64,000 bases of DNA from Perkinsela sp. pyNocScin1. Taxonomy: Eukaryota; Euglenozoa; Kinetoplastea; Prokinetoplastida; Perkinselidae. The position numbers and the translations under genes are program-made. This document shows positions 28,197 to 38,214 of this stretch, one piece after another. The first letter of the stretch is position 1; each line of letters starts with the position of its first letter. The notes beneath the pieces are model-generated. The model made no database searches. It saw nothing but the letters and a program-made list of their open reading frames with translations, and was not told where the DNA came from. The DNA lies in the NCBI GenBank assembly GCA_964019655.1, contig CAXHTR010000005.1, positions 682,001 to 746,000 of the forward strand, given 5' to 3'.

Positions 28197-29225
28197 CTAC
28201 TGTAAAACACACCACGCATCACTCTTGTGTTCGACGACGACAAAGTCGTTCCCTTCATACTTCAAGTTTGCTTCCTCGCCCATCCAGTCGCCCTTGTAGA
28301 GCATGCCGCTCAGCCGATTATCCTGAATGTACAGGAACTGCAGCGATTCTGGCAGCAGAAAGAGATCAACTTGGCCTGTGAGCTGATTCTGCTTCAGCTC
28401 GAGCCAATAGAGCTTATCAGGCAGCTTCGTCAAGTCGACGCTGCCCGTAAATTCGTTCTTATCGACGGCAAGAACGACAAGGCTGCGCGGGAGGTTCGTC
28501 AAGTTGACACTGCCCGTCAGGCGATTGTTGCTCAGCAAGAGATTGTCGAGGGATTCCGGGAGCGCATCGAACGCGACCTCTCCAAAAAGCTGGCTGTCCT
28601 TTGCTGTCATCGACTGCAGCGACTGCGGTGCCTCGTGCAGATTCATGCCGCAGTTCATTTGGGTCTTTGAGATGTCGAAGCTCTGAAACTCTCGCGGAAA
28701 AACACCGAAATCTAATCTGGCCTTAAAGGCATTCAGCCCGACGGCGATGTCGTTGCATTCTTCTGGGAGCTGCGAGAAGTCGAGCGACCATGAGAGCTTG
28801 TTCTGTGTCAGGTCTAACTTCTTCATCGCTTTTGGCAGCGTCGTCAAGTCAAGGAAGCCCTCGAGGCGGTTGCTACTCGCTGCGAGCGTGTTGAGTCCTT
28901 CTGGCAAGAGGCTCGTCTGCAGCTCACCGTGAAAGTGGTTTCCAGGAATTCTGACCTGTTCGATGGAGAGCGGAAGCCACGCCAAGTCGATAGTCGATGG
29001 CTGCATGGAGAAGAACTTTGTCCAGCCAATGTGGGTCGGCGCATTCGCATTGTTGACAACCACACCGTGCCAGTCTTTGATATCCTTGTATGAGCCGTCA
29101 TCGTTCTGAAATCGGTCTGAGCTGATACCAGCAACGAGAAGCTCCATGAGCGTTTGTGTTGGCAACGAGTGTTTGTCGACGCGTCCTAGGCTGGGATCTC
29201 GGGATGAGAGAATGGTCAAGAACAT
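28197..29225 (-). CDS. class A LRR protein ending in a CaaX box, 342 aa
   Basis: Opens MFLTILSSRDPSLGRVDKHSLPTQTLMELLV with a leader of only about eight residues. The cap DWHGVVVNNANAPTHIGW lacks both Cys. Ten LRRs follow. The end is SGMLYKGDW, then FVVVEHKSD and AWCVLQ; Cys-Val-Leu-Gln fits a CaaX prenylation box. The plus-strand gene at 61001 matches it repeat for repeat (FHGELQT/FHGEVQT, EAPQSL/EAPAGL, SGMLY.GDW) and ends Cys-Ala-Ile-Leu, so the box has been kept in two diverged copies. Confidence 0.91.
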   Translation of the reverse strand: MFLTILSSRDPSLGRVDKHSLPTQTLMELLVAGISSDRFQNDDGSYKDIKDWHGVVVNNANAPTHIGWTKFFSMQPSTIDLAWLPLSIEQVRIPGNHFHGELQTSLLPEGLNTLAASSNRLEGFLDLTTLPKAMKKLDLTQNKLSWSLDFSQLPEECNDIAVGLNAFKARLDFGVFPREFQSFDISKTQMNCGMNLHEAPQSLQSMTAKDSQLFGEVAFDALPESLDNLLLSNNRLTGSVNLTNLPRSLVVLAVDKNEFTGSVDLTKLPDKLYWLELKQNQLTGQVDLFLLPESLQFLYIQDNRLSGMLYKGDWMGEEANLKYEGNDFVVVEHKSDAWCVLQ

Positions 29226-29387
29226 TTAGATTCGAAATTTTATGAATTGTGTGATAATAATCTTTGGAAAAAGATAAGTATGTTTAGAATCAGAATTTTG
29301 GCTATCATTCCATTAAATATAAGATCATTATTTTAACGTTAGCATCCTCATGCTTGAGTCGATTCACAGATTTACCTTTTGCATAAT

Positions 29388-30242
29388 CTATCGATCTCGA
29401 GGATTAACTATTGATTCCACCGGATTACCGTTGATATTGATATCGATATCTTCATGAGCATCCACATAAGCAATGCCACTGAAATTGTTGCTATGTAACT
29501 GAACCTCGTAAATTGATGGTGGAAGATTCTCAATGCGCAGAGAGCCCGAAAAATTATTCTTGTGAAGCAACAAGACCTGAAGTTTCTGTGGCAACATTGA
29601 TAGTTCAACTTCACCTTCAAGATTATTCGCGGAAACATTCATAGTATGGAGGCTCGCAGACAGTTTTGACAAATCAAGAGACCCTGAAAAACCGTTTTCA
29701 CTTGCATCAAGTAGCTCCAAATTCGGAAGATGTGAAACAGAGATGCTACCTTCCACATAGTTCGAGCTGAAATCGATATCTTTGAGGCTCGGAGGAAGCT
29801 TTCTAAAATCTATGTAGCCTTCAAACGAATTCTTGGAAAGATCTATGATCTGCAGCGTAGCTGGAAGGTTGTCAAAGCACACGTGGCCCTCAAGCGCATT
29901 GTACGCGACATCAAGAGCCTCGAGGTGTGGTGGCAGAATCTTCAGATCAATGGACCCTGAAAAATTGTTCTGGGAAAAGTTGATGTCAATAACAGTACGA
30001 GGTATACAAGCAAGGTCGATGCTTCCGTGTAAATCATAGAACTCCCACCATATTTTGGATACATCATCGCTATCATTACACAAGATATCTTCCCATGAGC
30101 ATACATCGGGGTATTCGGCTACCTTGACGTCATCAACGTAAGCTCCATGTATCTTTTGAATAAGCATTTCCATGAGTGCTTGATGCGGCAGCGTTTCATG
30201 AGATACGCGGCCGATCGCAGAATCATAACATAGGAAGATCAT
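29388..30242 (-). CDS. class A LRR protein with Cys cap, 284 aa
   Basis: Opens MIFLCYDSAIGRVSHETLPHQALMEMLI, with just six hydrophobic residues before the conserved helix; the upstream codons offer no extension. The cap VCSWEDILCNDSDDVSKIWW has both Cys. Eight LRRs follow, one two residues shorter than the 23-residue norm (SHLPNLELLDASENGFSGSL). The C-terminus reads DIDININGNPVESIV, a variant Asn/Gly cap. Confidence 0.88.
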   Translation of the reverse strand: MIFLCYDSAIGRVSHETLPHQALMEMLIQKIHGAYVDDVKVAEYPDVCSWEDILCNDSDDVSKIWWEFYDLHGSIDLACIPRTVIDINFSQNNFSGSIDLKILPPHLEALDVAYNALEGHVCFDNLPATLQIIDLSKNSFEGYIDFRKLPPSLKDIDFSSNYVEGSISVSHLPNLELLDASENGFSGSLDLSKLSASLHTMNVSANNLEGEVELSMLPQKLQVLLLHKNNFSGSLRIENLPPSIYEVQLHSNNFSGIAYVDAHEDIDININGNPVESIVNPRDR

Positions 30243-30435
30243 TTTTGATGTATTTGATAAATTAAAAGAATTTGAATCATACGTATTTCATTTCTTCTAC
30301 AAGCAAAATTAATCCTTGACTGGAGCTTGCACGTTGTACGCTGACGATTGAGTGAAATCTCGGAGCTGTAATTTGTCAAAGTCACTGCACGAACTTGCGT
30401 ATGCGATAACTATGACGTGCACTTCAGATTGACTT

Positions 30436-31260
30436 TCAGCACTCAAAAAGATCCACTGCATCTTTCACATCAAAGTCAGAGGCACGCACATCTCTGCGCC
30501 CCAGCCGGTCAAAGATTGGCTGTTTGATTTCTTCCCACTCAGCTTTGACAAAGTCCGCATATGGCGAGTCTCGCAGTGGATCAGTTCTCCCGATAACAAC
30601 TGGTAAATGCTTTTTCGGCCCGCTGATCGACTTCACAAGGATCTTCGCAGTGACGGCGTTCCACAAGTAAATCAATTCAAGTCCTGGGGGAAGAGACAGA
30701 GCATCGACGTGGACTTTTCGCAGCCACTGGTCGCAAAGCTGCAGTACCCGCAGGCTTTGCGGCAAGTCTGTCAGAACAACTTGGCCAATCGACCAGCTGA
30801 AAACACTGCGGAGCTCTACCATTTTCTCTGGCAGGTGCCGCAAGTCAAAGACGCGGCCATTGTACCATTTGGCTTGTGGTGCGAGGCAGTGGAGGAGGTG
30901 CATCGCCCGCAGTTCTCGGGGGAGGTACCTGCTCAGCCAGCCCTCACCGATGTTCACATTGCAGAGCGTCAAAATGCGGAGGGGGCTTGGCAGCCAGTCC
31001 ATGGAGACAGCAAACTTGATTTTCGACGGGCAGTGCATTGGCCCTCCAAATACAAAGCTTGTGACTTCACCTTCGAGACAGCGAACGCCTCGGAAGTCGC
31101 AAACGTTTCGTTCTGCGTCTTTTGCGACTTCAAAGTAATTTTGGAAGCCCGATGTGCCGATGGCAGGCCTTTCGATTGCCCGCAGCATCAGCTCTCTGGA
31201 AACGATGATTGTATTGATATTGTCAGCAGTGAGCAGGTGGGGAATGAAGCAGAACATCAT
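30436..31260 (-). CDS. class B LRR protein, 274 aa
   Basis: Opens MMFCFIPHLLTADNINTIIVSRELMLRAI, a short leader then the class B helix. The cap VCDFRGVRCLEGEVTSFVF replaces W with F. Landmarks: MDWLPSPLRILTLCNVNIGEGWLSRYLPRELRAMHLL, LRHLPEKMVELRSVFSWSIGQVVLTDLPQSLRVLQL, LPPGLELIYL. The tail of about 70 residues is charged. Near relative: the plus-strand gene at 38215, which shares the N-terminal IGTxxFxNxF element and the FRGVRC cap. Confidence 0.87.
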   Translation of the reverse strand: MMFCFIPHLLTADNINTIIVSRELMLRAIERPAIGTSGFQNYFEVAKDAERNVCDFRGVRCLEGEVTSFVFGGPMHCPSKIKFAVSMDWLPSPLRILTLCNVNIGEGWLSRYLPRELRAMHLLHCLAPQAKWYNGRVFDLRHLPEKMVELRSVFSWSIGQVVLTDLPQSLRVLQLCDQWLRKVHVDALSLPPGLELIYLWNAVTAKILVKSISGPKKHLPVVIGRTDPLRDSPYADFVKAEWEEIKQPIFDRLGRRDVRASDFDVKDAVDLFEC

Positions 31261-31429
31261 GTTTTGGAGTTATTAGGAAATTTTTTAGAAACGATGGGTA
31301 GATGCTCTGCTGGGTCCACAAAAGAGCCTCGATGAATTCACCTTTCAATTCTATTCCTATCGTAAATATATTCTGAATCGCCATGCAGTCCGCATAAAGT
31401 ACTTCAGTTTTTCCAAGACCTCACGCAAA

Positions 31430-32824
31430 CTACAAAAATTCCATCATCGCATTCCCGTTCCGAACTTTGACGGCAAAGTTATTCCGCGAGAACCTGATGA
31501 ACTCGAGACTTTTTGGAAAATTGGACACGTCTAAGTCGCCGTGGAGGCAGTTGTCTTGTAGCGTGAGCTTTTTGAGCTGGCCGGGAAGCCGACTGATATC
31601 TATTGTCCCCGTGAAAGCGTTCCGATTTAGCAGGAGCTCGTGCAGCGAAAACGGCAACGCCGTCAGGTCCAAAGACCCCGTCAGCTTGTTCCAAGAAAGG
31701 TGCATCTCTTGGAGATTTTCAGGTAAGTTCGTGAGATCAATGTCTCCCGAAAAATGATTGTTGCTCAGCCCAAGAGTGCGAAGCCTTGCTGGAAGATCGC
31801 GCAAGTCGATGGACCCGTGTAGGAGGTTAGTCTGGATGGTGAAATTATCGACAGTGTCTGGCAATCTTGTCAGGTTGAGAGTGCCAAAGAGACCACACTC
31901 GAACGCCTCGAATTTATCGAGCAGAGCGGGTAGCAGTTCTGTCGATATCGTCGCAGAGACCCGGTTTCCACTCAGCACGAGTTCTCGAATCCCACGAGGG
32001 AGCCTATCAAGGCTAACCTTTCCCGCATACTTACTATCATCCAGATAAAGCTCATTGAGGCTCTCTGGTAGCGCTGTGAGATCTATGGAGCCGCACAGCC
32101 CAGTATCACCAATGTTCAGGGCCGCAAGTTCACCTGGAAGGTGGCTTAGATCAATTTCCCCCGTGAGTTTGTTCTGCCCAATGTGGAGCTCTCGCAGCGC
32201 TTCAGGTAGGGAACTCAAGTCCAGACTCCCAGTCAGAGCGTTTCCGAATGCTTGGACGAGCTGAAGTGTGCGGGGCAGGTCTTTCGTCGAGAAACTTCCA
32301 AAAAACTTATTATTATAAAAAGTAAGATTCTCGAGCCTTCGCGAAAGATATGCAGCATGGAATTCTTCGGTAAACGCATTTGCCGCCACATTGAGGGTAT
32401 GTAGATTTTCCAGGTTGTTGGCAGCAATAATATTTCCTGCAAAATTGTTCCCTTCGAGATAGATCTCTTCCATGCATTCCGGGAGAAGCGCAGCATCGAT
32501 TTTTCCATGGAGATTCAGTTCACCGAATCCTATGATATCCACTGTGCATGGAATGAACTCGAAAGAAAGTGAACCGTGAGGTACAGCGTGTGTTGAGTAG
32601 ATGCTATACGCAATACGTATCACATCACCATTTTCATGGCAGCGAACACCATCCCAATCACAGACATCGAGAAAGTTCCCATTATCATCTTTGAATATTT
32701 CTACGTTTGTCACACCAGATACGAACATCTCCATGAGTGCCTGCTGTGTCATGCTTTCGTAGTCGAGTCTACCAAGATTTGATCCTTCGGAGCCTACTAG
32801 TGCCAAGAAGAGACGCATAGTCAT
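31430..32824 (-). CDS. class A LRR protein, 464 aa, about 16 repeats
   Basis: The longest family member here. Opens MTMRLFLALVGSEGSNLGRLDYESMTQQALMEMFV. The cap VCDWDGVRCHENGDVIRIAY has both Cys. About sixteen 23-residue LRRs follow, many near-identical in frame (SLDLSSLPEALRELHIGQNK and the like). The protein ends with a final LRR and NAMMEFL without the NG cap. First gene of the minus-strand cluster next to the divergent region at 32825-33515. Confidence 0.9.
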   Translation of the reverse strand: MTMRLFLALVGSEGSNLGRLDYESMTQQALMEMFVSGVTNVEIFKDDNGNFLDVCDWDGVRCHENGDVIRIAYSIYSTHAVPHGSLSFEFIPCTVDIIGFGELNLHGKIDAALLPECMEEIYLEGNNFAGNIIAANNLENLHTLNVAANAFTEEFHAAYLSRRLENLTFYNNKFFGSFSTKDLPRTLQLVQAFGNALTGSLDLSSLPEALRELHIGQNKLTGEIDLSHLPGELAALNIGDTGLCGSIDLTALPESLNELYLDDSKYAGKVSLDRLPRGIRELVLSGNRVSATISTELLPALLDKFEAFECGLFGTLNLTRLPDTVDNFTIQTNLLHGSIDLRDLPARLRTLGLSNNHFSGDIDLTNLPENLQEMHLSWNKLTGSLDLTALPFSLHELLLNRNAFTGTIDISRLPGQLKKLTLQDNCLHGDLDVSNFPKSLEFIRFSRNNFAVKVRNGNAMMEFL

Positions 32825-33515
32825 TTCCTTTTACTGAGCTAAGAGAATATTTAAGTACGCTGAAACTTTACAATGTAACTGAAAGAAACTTTGCAACTGA
32901 ACAATCTCCTCTTTCTACTCTAAGAATGTTAATTAGGTGAAAGAGCTTTAGCATGATTCTATTAATTGTGTGTATTATCTCTTTTTCTCTATCTCTCTGT
33001 ATTACTGCGACTTCACTCAGCGTGTGGCTAAAATTTCCTCGGAGATGAGAGCACTGCGTATTGAGAAGATAACTTCTATATTACCAAGATCTCTGGATTT
33101 ATAACTAGCCAGCTTCTTTTCCGTGATGACACTTGGCAAGAACGAAGATCTGGTCTAGAATCTCGGTAAAAAATAATTGCAACTTCTCCTGGCAAGTGGA
33201 AGTGGGATCGAGAAAAGGCCAGCGTTAGATCAAACAGTATTGCAGCGTTTTTTGGCTCGTTTGATCAGACGAAATTCAGTTGCGGTATTTGTGATTCAGC
33301 ATGGTTTCCCTTAAATTGAGAATTTCCCAAAACATTGAAAACCTGTTGTACAATGCTTACGAGCATTTATCAGAAAATATAAAACCCACTTTTTTGCTCT
33401 GAACTGTGCCATGTTGCTTGTAAGCCCAGTATGATGTCAATATGCTTGATCTGGATGAAACTTAGATCCAATATTAGTCATACTTGAAAGGATGCGATGC
33501 TTTACTAAGCATACA
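32825..33515. other. divergent strand-switch region, 691 bp
   Basis: Lies between the starts of a minus and a plus LRR cluster. It is AT-rich, with a pyrimidine tract near 32977-33000 (TCTCTTTTTCTCTATCTCTC). No coding remnant or RNA gene was recognised. As a head-to-head region it is a candidate bidirectional transcription start. Confidence 0.45.
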
Positions 33516-34187
33516 ATGGAGTTTCTAGCATTCGCAACTATACACGTTCCTACAATACAATCTAACGAAGGGGGAATGCAAATTCATAGAATTTAATAAG
33601 ATACTTTGATGAGCCAGATCTTGAGAAATCAGAGCTTAGATCAGCAACGGATTCTTTCCTACGGTGACTCAGAAAGGAGCTATTGCAACGGATGGTACGG
33701 CATTCGATGTCTTAGCGGGGAAGTTATCTTTGTAGAAATGACACTCATTAAAATAGGAAATTTAGCGCTTGAGTATGCCCCAAATACTGTGCAAGTACTC
33801 CGATGTTACGGAGCAAAGCAGTCCTATCATGTGGATACAAGGCTTTTACCGAGGGACTTGAGAAAGCTAGAGATTCAAAGGAATATGATACATGGAGCAT
33901 TGGAGCTCCGAACGCTGCCTCGTGACCTGCGCTTGCTCAAAGATGAGCAGAATCAAATAATTGGTCCTATATACTTGACGAATCTTCCACCAAACATAGT
34001 AAGTATTGAGCTGCAAAGTAATCTTATTGTGCAGGATATCCTTATTTATACAAAGCTCCCTCAGAGCGTATCTCTGATAGACATCAGCGATGGAAATCGT
34101 ACTGAGAGCTCCTTTTTTCTTGATGAGTTTGGATCGGCGACACAAAGAGACAAAGCTCAAGTTCAAAAAGAGAAAATATGGACCTAA
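33516..34187 (+). pseudogene. class B-like LRR gene with tandem in-frame stops near the N-terminus
   Basis: From the ATG at 33516 the frame gives a family-like start (MEFLAFATIHVPTIQ...MQIHRI), then TAATAA at 33594-33599, then continues without break through CNGWYGIRCLSGEVIFVEM, EYAPNTVQVLRCYG, LLPRDLRKLEI, LPRDLRLL and LPPNIVSIEL to a stop at 34185. An ATG at 33609 after the stops could still start a leaderless protein of 192 aa. The W.GIRC cap and YAPNTVQ repeat resemble the gene at 5051. Confidence 0.7.
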
Positions 34188-34352
34188 AAGATTGCACGCG
34201 ATGACCGTAGCTTCTTGGTTTCCAGGTGTACTGCTGCTGTTTATTGTCATCAAGACAACAGACAGGCTCGTAGAAATAATGTTGCCATGAAAAAGATGAT
34301 TTCCTTTTGGCTGCTAATCATCTCTCGTAAAGTCGTTTCGAATATTTAAGAG

Positions 34353-35005
34353 ATGCTGACTCTTTTGCTGATTTCTGTGGACCCTAGCCGCGATACAGCG
34401 AGATATCAGCTCAGTTCTTATCAAACCATGTGCATGCGGCTATCACTTTCGTTCAACACGATCCTAGCGGGTGACTTTTTGTTTCCGCATATGTTGCTCG
34501 ACGATTCAAGCATTTTAGATGACCCATGCACATGGAGAGGTGTAATTTGTTCCAATACAGCCTAAGTATCAAAAGTGTGAAGTGGGGCACCCATCAACGC
34601 TTTCCGAGCTCGATCGAATCACTTGATATCAGTTAACAGCATGTTATTGAACCCTTTCGCGCGTATTATCTTCCGACGGATCTTCTTACCTGTACGCTAT
34701 ATAGAGCCGGTGTCTTACGAAACATCGACATTTCGGGTCTTCCTTCAAAAATATAGACTGTATCGATGGTGCAATGTGGTATTTCAGGAGCAGTTGAGCT
34801 AAGCAATCTGCCGAAATCTCTCAAAACACTTGATTTCAGAAACAATCTCATATCTCAAGTTGCTGTTGGTTTTTTGCCCGATGATTTTCTTGATGCGCGT
34901 TTCTTCCATTACCACGTAAGCATCAGAATCACGTTTGTTCCCATTACTGGACGAAAAACCGATCCTCGAGTGAGGATCAAAGAGAGGGCTTACAACAGTT
35001 CGTAG
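34353..35005 (+). pseudogene. decayed class B LRR gene
   Basis: The start is intact (MLTLLLISVDPSRDTARYQLSS) through the cap PCTWRGVICSNT, where a frameshift near 34560 leads to SIKSVKW and FPSSIESLDIS. After a stop, another frame gives LRNIDISGLPSKI, a TAG at 34754-34756 exactly where relatives have Glu (LPSKIEEL), then GAVELSNLPKSLKTLDFRNN and a charged tail. The middle is too degraded to align. At least two frameshifts and two stops are present. Confidence 0.72.
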
Positions 35006-35085
35006 AAAAAGTGTAGTCCAGTAAAGCTTCGGTTTACTATGGTCTTGCTTCACGCTGATATAGAACTGTATCGACCTATTACGCA

Positions 35086-35823
35086 ATGTACTTCTTCTTT
35101 GCGCGATTTCTCGCTATTGATACGCCTGACTTTGTTTGCAGCGCAAATGAACTACAGAGGATATCCATGATACGCTTCTTTGTTTCTTTAGAAAACACCT
35201 ATCAGAGTAAAAAAGATGAACATTTGCAAAAGATCGTGTCGAAAAAGGATGGTGCAGTACTCGAAGATGAATGCAGTTGGATTGGCGTTGGCTGTGTCGA
35301 AAACATCGTTGACAGCATAAATTTACGATCTCATCGTGAATGCATTCGTATGGAATGGCTCCCAAGCTCAATCCGATACATAGCACTGCACAGGTGCAAT
35401 ACGAGCACTGGCTGGACGGCAGATGAGCTCCCAAGAGCCCTGCGATTTCTCTCAATGAGCCAATGCAGGAATATGTCTGATTATCGAAAGAAGCAGAAAT
35501 GTAGCAAGAAAGTGGACCTACAGCGACTTCCATCGAGCCTTGAAGAACTTTTTGTCGTCGACGGATGGTTCGTCGGTGATCTACGCATAACGGATCTGCC
35601 AAAAACACTGCGCCTTCTCCTTATAAGCAATGATTACATTAGAAAGGCGCACATTGCCTTTGAAAACCTGCCACCGAAGCTTCTTATGCTCTGCGTGAAG
35701 AGCTATAGAAAAGTCACGATAAAAGCGATTGGAGATAAACTTGAGGACAGTCGAGTAACTTCTGATGCATCGTCGTGGGATGTGTTGAAATTTTCGAGCT
35801 ACTGGGGCCGGTTTTCAGCATAA
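35086..35823 (+). CDS. class B LRR protein, 245 aa
   Basis: Opens MYFFFARFLAIDTPDFVCSANELQRISMIRFF, a good secretory leader. The cap ECSWIGVGCVENIVDSINL has both Cys. Landmarks: MEWLPSSIRYIALHRCNTSTGWTADELPRALRFLSM, LQRLPSSLEELFVVDGWFVGDLRITDLPKTLRLLLI, LPPKLLMLCV. It ends SYWGRFSA. It is the first undamaged gene after two pseudogenes on this strand. Confidence 0.87.
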   Translation: MYFFFARFLAIDTPDFVCSANELQRISMIRFFVSLENTYQSKKDEHLQKIVSKKDGAVLEDECSWIGVGCVENIVDSINLRSHRECIRMEWLPSSIRYIALHRCNTSTGWTADELPRALRFLSMSQCRNMSDYRKKQKCSKKVDLQRLPSSLEELFVVDGWFVGDLRITDLPKTLRLLLISNDYIRKAHIAFENLPPKLLMLCVKSYRKVTIKAIGDKLEDSRVTSDASSWDVLKFSSYWGRFSA

Positions 35824-36029
35824 GTAACTCCTACATCTGGAAATTCCACCTCTCGGAGAAGTATGGAAACGAAATTGGTCGTGTACTTGGAAAAAACGAC
35901 GATGAATACATCGAGGGATATGGTTTGATGATTGCTATATGATGCCTCGGGAAGTTTTCTCCTGAATCATTGTGTATTCTTAGTCCCTCGTCTGTAAAAT
36001 TTGTATTTCCGTAGTATTCACTACAAATA

Positions 36030-36749
36030 ATGCTTAATATTCTGTGCTTATTCGCTGCAGACAGCGGCAGAAGGGCGAAAGTCAGCCGCATGAACTACCC
36101 ACATCAGGATCTTCTCGAAATGCTCATCGCCGACTTTCGAAAGAAGAGTATCTTTCAAGAGCGTAAAAGATGGCATTCGAGCTACTCATACATCGAAGTC
36201 TGCGAGTGGATAGGCGTCAAGTGCACGGAGAACGGCGATGTGAAGTCAATCAACTGGGACCGCACGCGCCTCGAGGGCACAGTCGCGTTCGAGCACCTCC
36301 CGTCATCTACGGAGCGTTTCCGAGTATTCCAATGTCACCTCAGCGGAACGCTCAACATGGAAGAGATTCACCCGCCGATGAGCGAGCTCTGCCTTTCGAA
36401 GAACTTTTTTGAAGGGACCATCGCGTTTGACCAACTTCCCGAGACAATGGGAACACTTGACCTATCGCGGAACAAATTTTCGGGAAAAGTGAATCTCCTC
36501 GATCTGCCGGAAGGTCTGTGCTCGCTTGACCTCAGCGATAACGAATTCTCTGGGGAAATCAGAATACCGCACATTCCCTCCAAAATGCATCGGTGCGACC
36601 TCTCAGGCAACAGCTTCGGGAACGATGCACACATTGGAGAATTCCCGCCATCTCTTTTTGAGATTGACTTGCGCAAGAACCATGTGCAGCGAGCGTTCGA
36701 CTTAGAAGGTGTCATGCACCCGAAAAAGCGTGTTCATGTCTCTCGATGA
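36030..36749 (+). CDS. class A LRR protein with Cys cap, 239 aa
   Basis: Opens MLNILCLFAADSGRRAKVSRMNYPHQDLLEMLI. The cap VCEWIGVKCTENGDVKSINW has both Cys. Six LRRs follow (LPETMGTLDLSRNKFSGKVNL and so on). The end, AFDLEGVMHPKKRVHVSR, is basic. It lies 206 bp after a class B gene and 138 bp before another class A gene in the same direction. Confidence 0.89.
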   Translation: MLNILCLFAADSGRRAKVSRMNYPHQDLLEMLIADFRKKSIFQERKRWHSSYSYIEVCEWIGVKCTENGDVKSINWDRTRLEGTVAFEHLPSSTERFRVFQCHLSGTLNMEEIHPPMSELCLSKNFFEGTIAFDQLPETMGTLDLSRNKFSGKVNLLDLPEGLCSLDLSDNEFSGEIRIPHIPSKMHRCDLSGNSFGNDAHIGEFPPSLFEIDLRKNHVQRAFDLEGVMHPKKRVHVSR

Positions 36750-36887
36750 TTTCAGTAGACGACAGTAAAAATAGAAAGGAATAACAACCTATTGATAGTG
36801 GAAAAGTATTCCTAGATTCATGCAGACGCATACTTGAAAACTTTCCTTTTTTCGGAAAACTTTTCGATTTTCTCATTCATTCGTGAA

Positions 36888-37907
36888 ATGCTTTTCGGTG
36901 TTCAATCTTTTTGTTTCGCCGACACTGCGATAGGACGATTCCGTCTCGATGACCTCTCAGACCAGATGCGTATGGAGCTTCTGATCAGCCCGCGTGAAGA
37001 ATCGTCAACGCATCCGTTTCAAGATGAAAACGGTGACTTCACTGACGCTTGCACATGGCCCGGGGTCGAGTGTGATGCTGACATGAACGTCAACTCTGTT
37101 ACACTCAGTCGGAGGAATACGCGCGGCAAGGCGAATGTGCATCTCGAGTATCTTCCGCCGAGCATTACCAATTTCCGGCTGACTGCCCCGAACATGTACG
37201 GTAAAATAGACACAGAGGTGCTGCCTCGTGATCTCAAGCACATAGCAGTCACCTCGTCCTGCTTTGACGGAACTGTCAATATGGCAGCGCTGCCAGATGC
37301 GCTGGAGTCTCTCGATCTCTCGGCGAACGCCTTCGACGGCGGTGCGGACTTCACCGCCCTCCCTGCGAAACTGGAGCGACTGTACATCGGCTCGAACGCT
37401 TTCAGCGGGGGCATTAGCCTCAGCGCGCTCCCACCAGAGATCGTGATACTGTATGTTCCGGTCAACAAGCTGAGCGGTGAAGTTTTTCTGGGAAGTCTGC
37501 CACAGAAGATGGAAAACCTCAACTTGATGAAAAATCAATTTACGGGGACAATCTCCCTCGTAAATCTACCGGCGTCGCTCGAGTGCCTGTATTTCTCGGA
37601 CAACAATTTTAGCGGGTCTCTCTGCCTCGAAGGAATACCGGAAAAGCTCCGCGTTCTTCGTGCAGAGCGCTGCGGGCTCTCGGGGGAGCTTCATGTGTGC
37701 TTTGCGTCACAAAGCATGCGGCTCCTCGCGCTCGACGCAAACCATTTTTCGGGGACTGGTGTTCTGTCGCGGTCGCACTCGAGGCTTGCGATGCCGATAG
37801 TCGGGAACGACATTGAAGGATTCGTCGATGAGAATGGTGCGCCGTATGTATGCTCAAAAGACGGTCGGGGGTTCGTGAAGTCGATCCAATACCACAAGAA
37901 ATTTTAG
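36888..37907 (+). CDS. class A LRR protein with Cys cap, 339 aa
   Basis: First suitable ATG at 36888 (MLFGVQSFCFADTAIGRFRLDDLSDQMRMELLI); the upstream frame starts with a non-ATG codon. The cap ACTWPGVECDADMNVNSVTL has both Cys. About ten LRRs follow, closing with NDIEGFVDENGAPYV, the class cap. A basic end (IQYHKKF) follows. Confidence 0.89.
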   Translation: MLFGVQSFCFADTAIGRFRLDDLSDQMRMELLISPREESSTHPFQDENGDFTDACTWPGVECDADMNVNSVTLSRRNTRGKANVHLEYLPPSITNFRLTAPNMYGKIDTEVLPRDLKHIAVTSSCFDGTVNMAALPDALESLDLSANAFDGGADFTALPAKLERLYIGSNAFSGGISLSALPPEIVILYVPVNKLSGEVFLGSLPQKMENLNLMKNQFTGTISLVNLPASLECLYFSDNNFSGSLCLEGIPEKLRVLRAERCGLSGELHVCFASQSMRLLALDANHFSGTGVLSRSHSRLAMPIVGNDIEGFVDENGAPYVCSKDGRGFVKSIQYHKKF

Positions 37908-38051
37908 AAAATCGCGATGACATGTGAACTAAAGCTATAGAATTTGAATATCAGTAATATTTTCGGCCTTTCTTCTCGTGAGGCTCTGTTCTATTTTAAG
38001 AAGCTTCGTAATGTTCTGTAAACGGGGGTGATCTTGATTCTTCTGCTGTGA

Positions 38052-38150
38052 TTTTCGGGGACGCTTGACCTCTCGACTATAGAAACGAGCGTACAGGCTT
38101 CGAAGGAGCAGCTATTTTTCAACGTTATAAGCATTGATAAAAGTACGTAG
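38052..38150 (+). pseudogene. LRR gene fragment
   Basis: A 32-codon open stretch reads FSGTLDLSTIETSVQASKEQ then LFFNVISIDKST before a TAG, and is preceded in frame by ILLL and a stop. FSGTLDLS is the conserved turn of the 23-residue LRR. It is a last repeat with a degenerate tail, left between two intact genes. Confidence 0.5.
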
Positions 38151-38214
38151 GAAATAGTTATCATCGTTATCGAAATAGGATGAAGTTTTCGGTATTTTTT
38201 CTTTCGTTCTTCAA

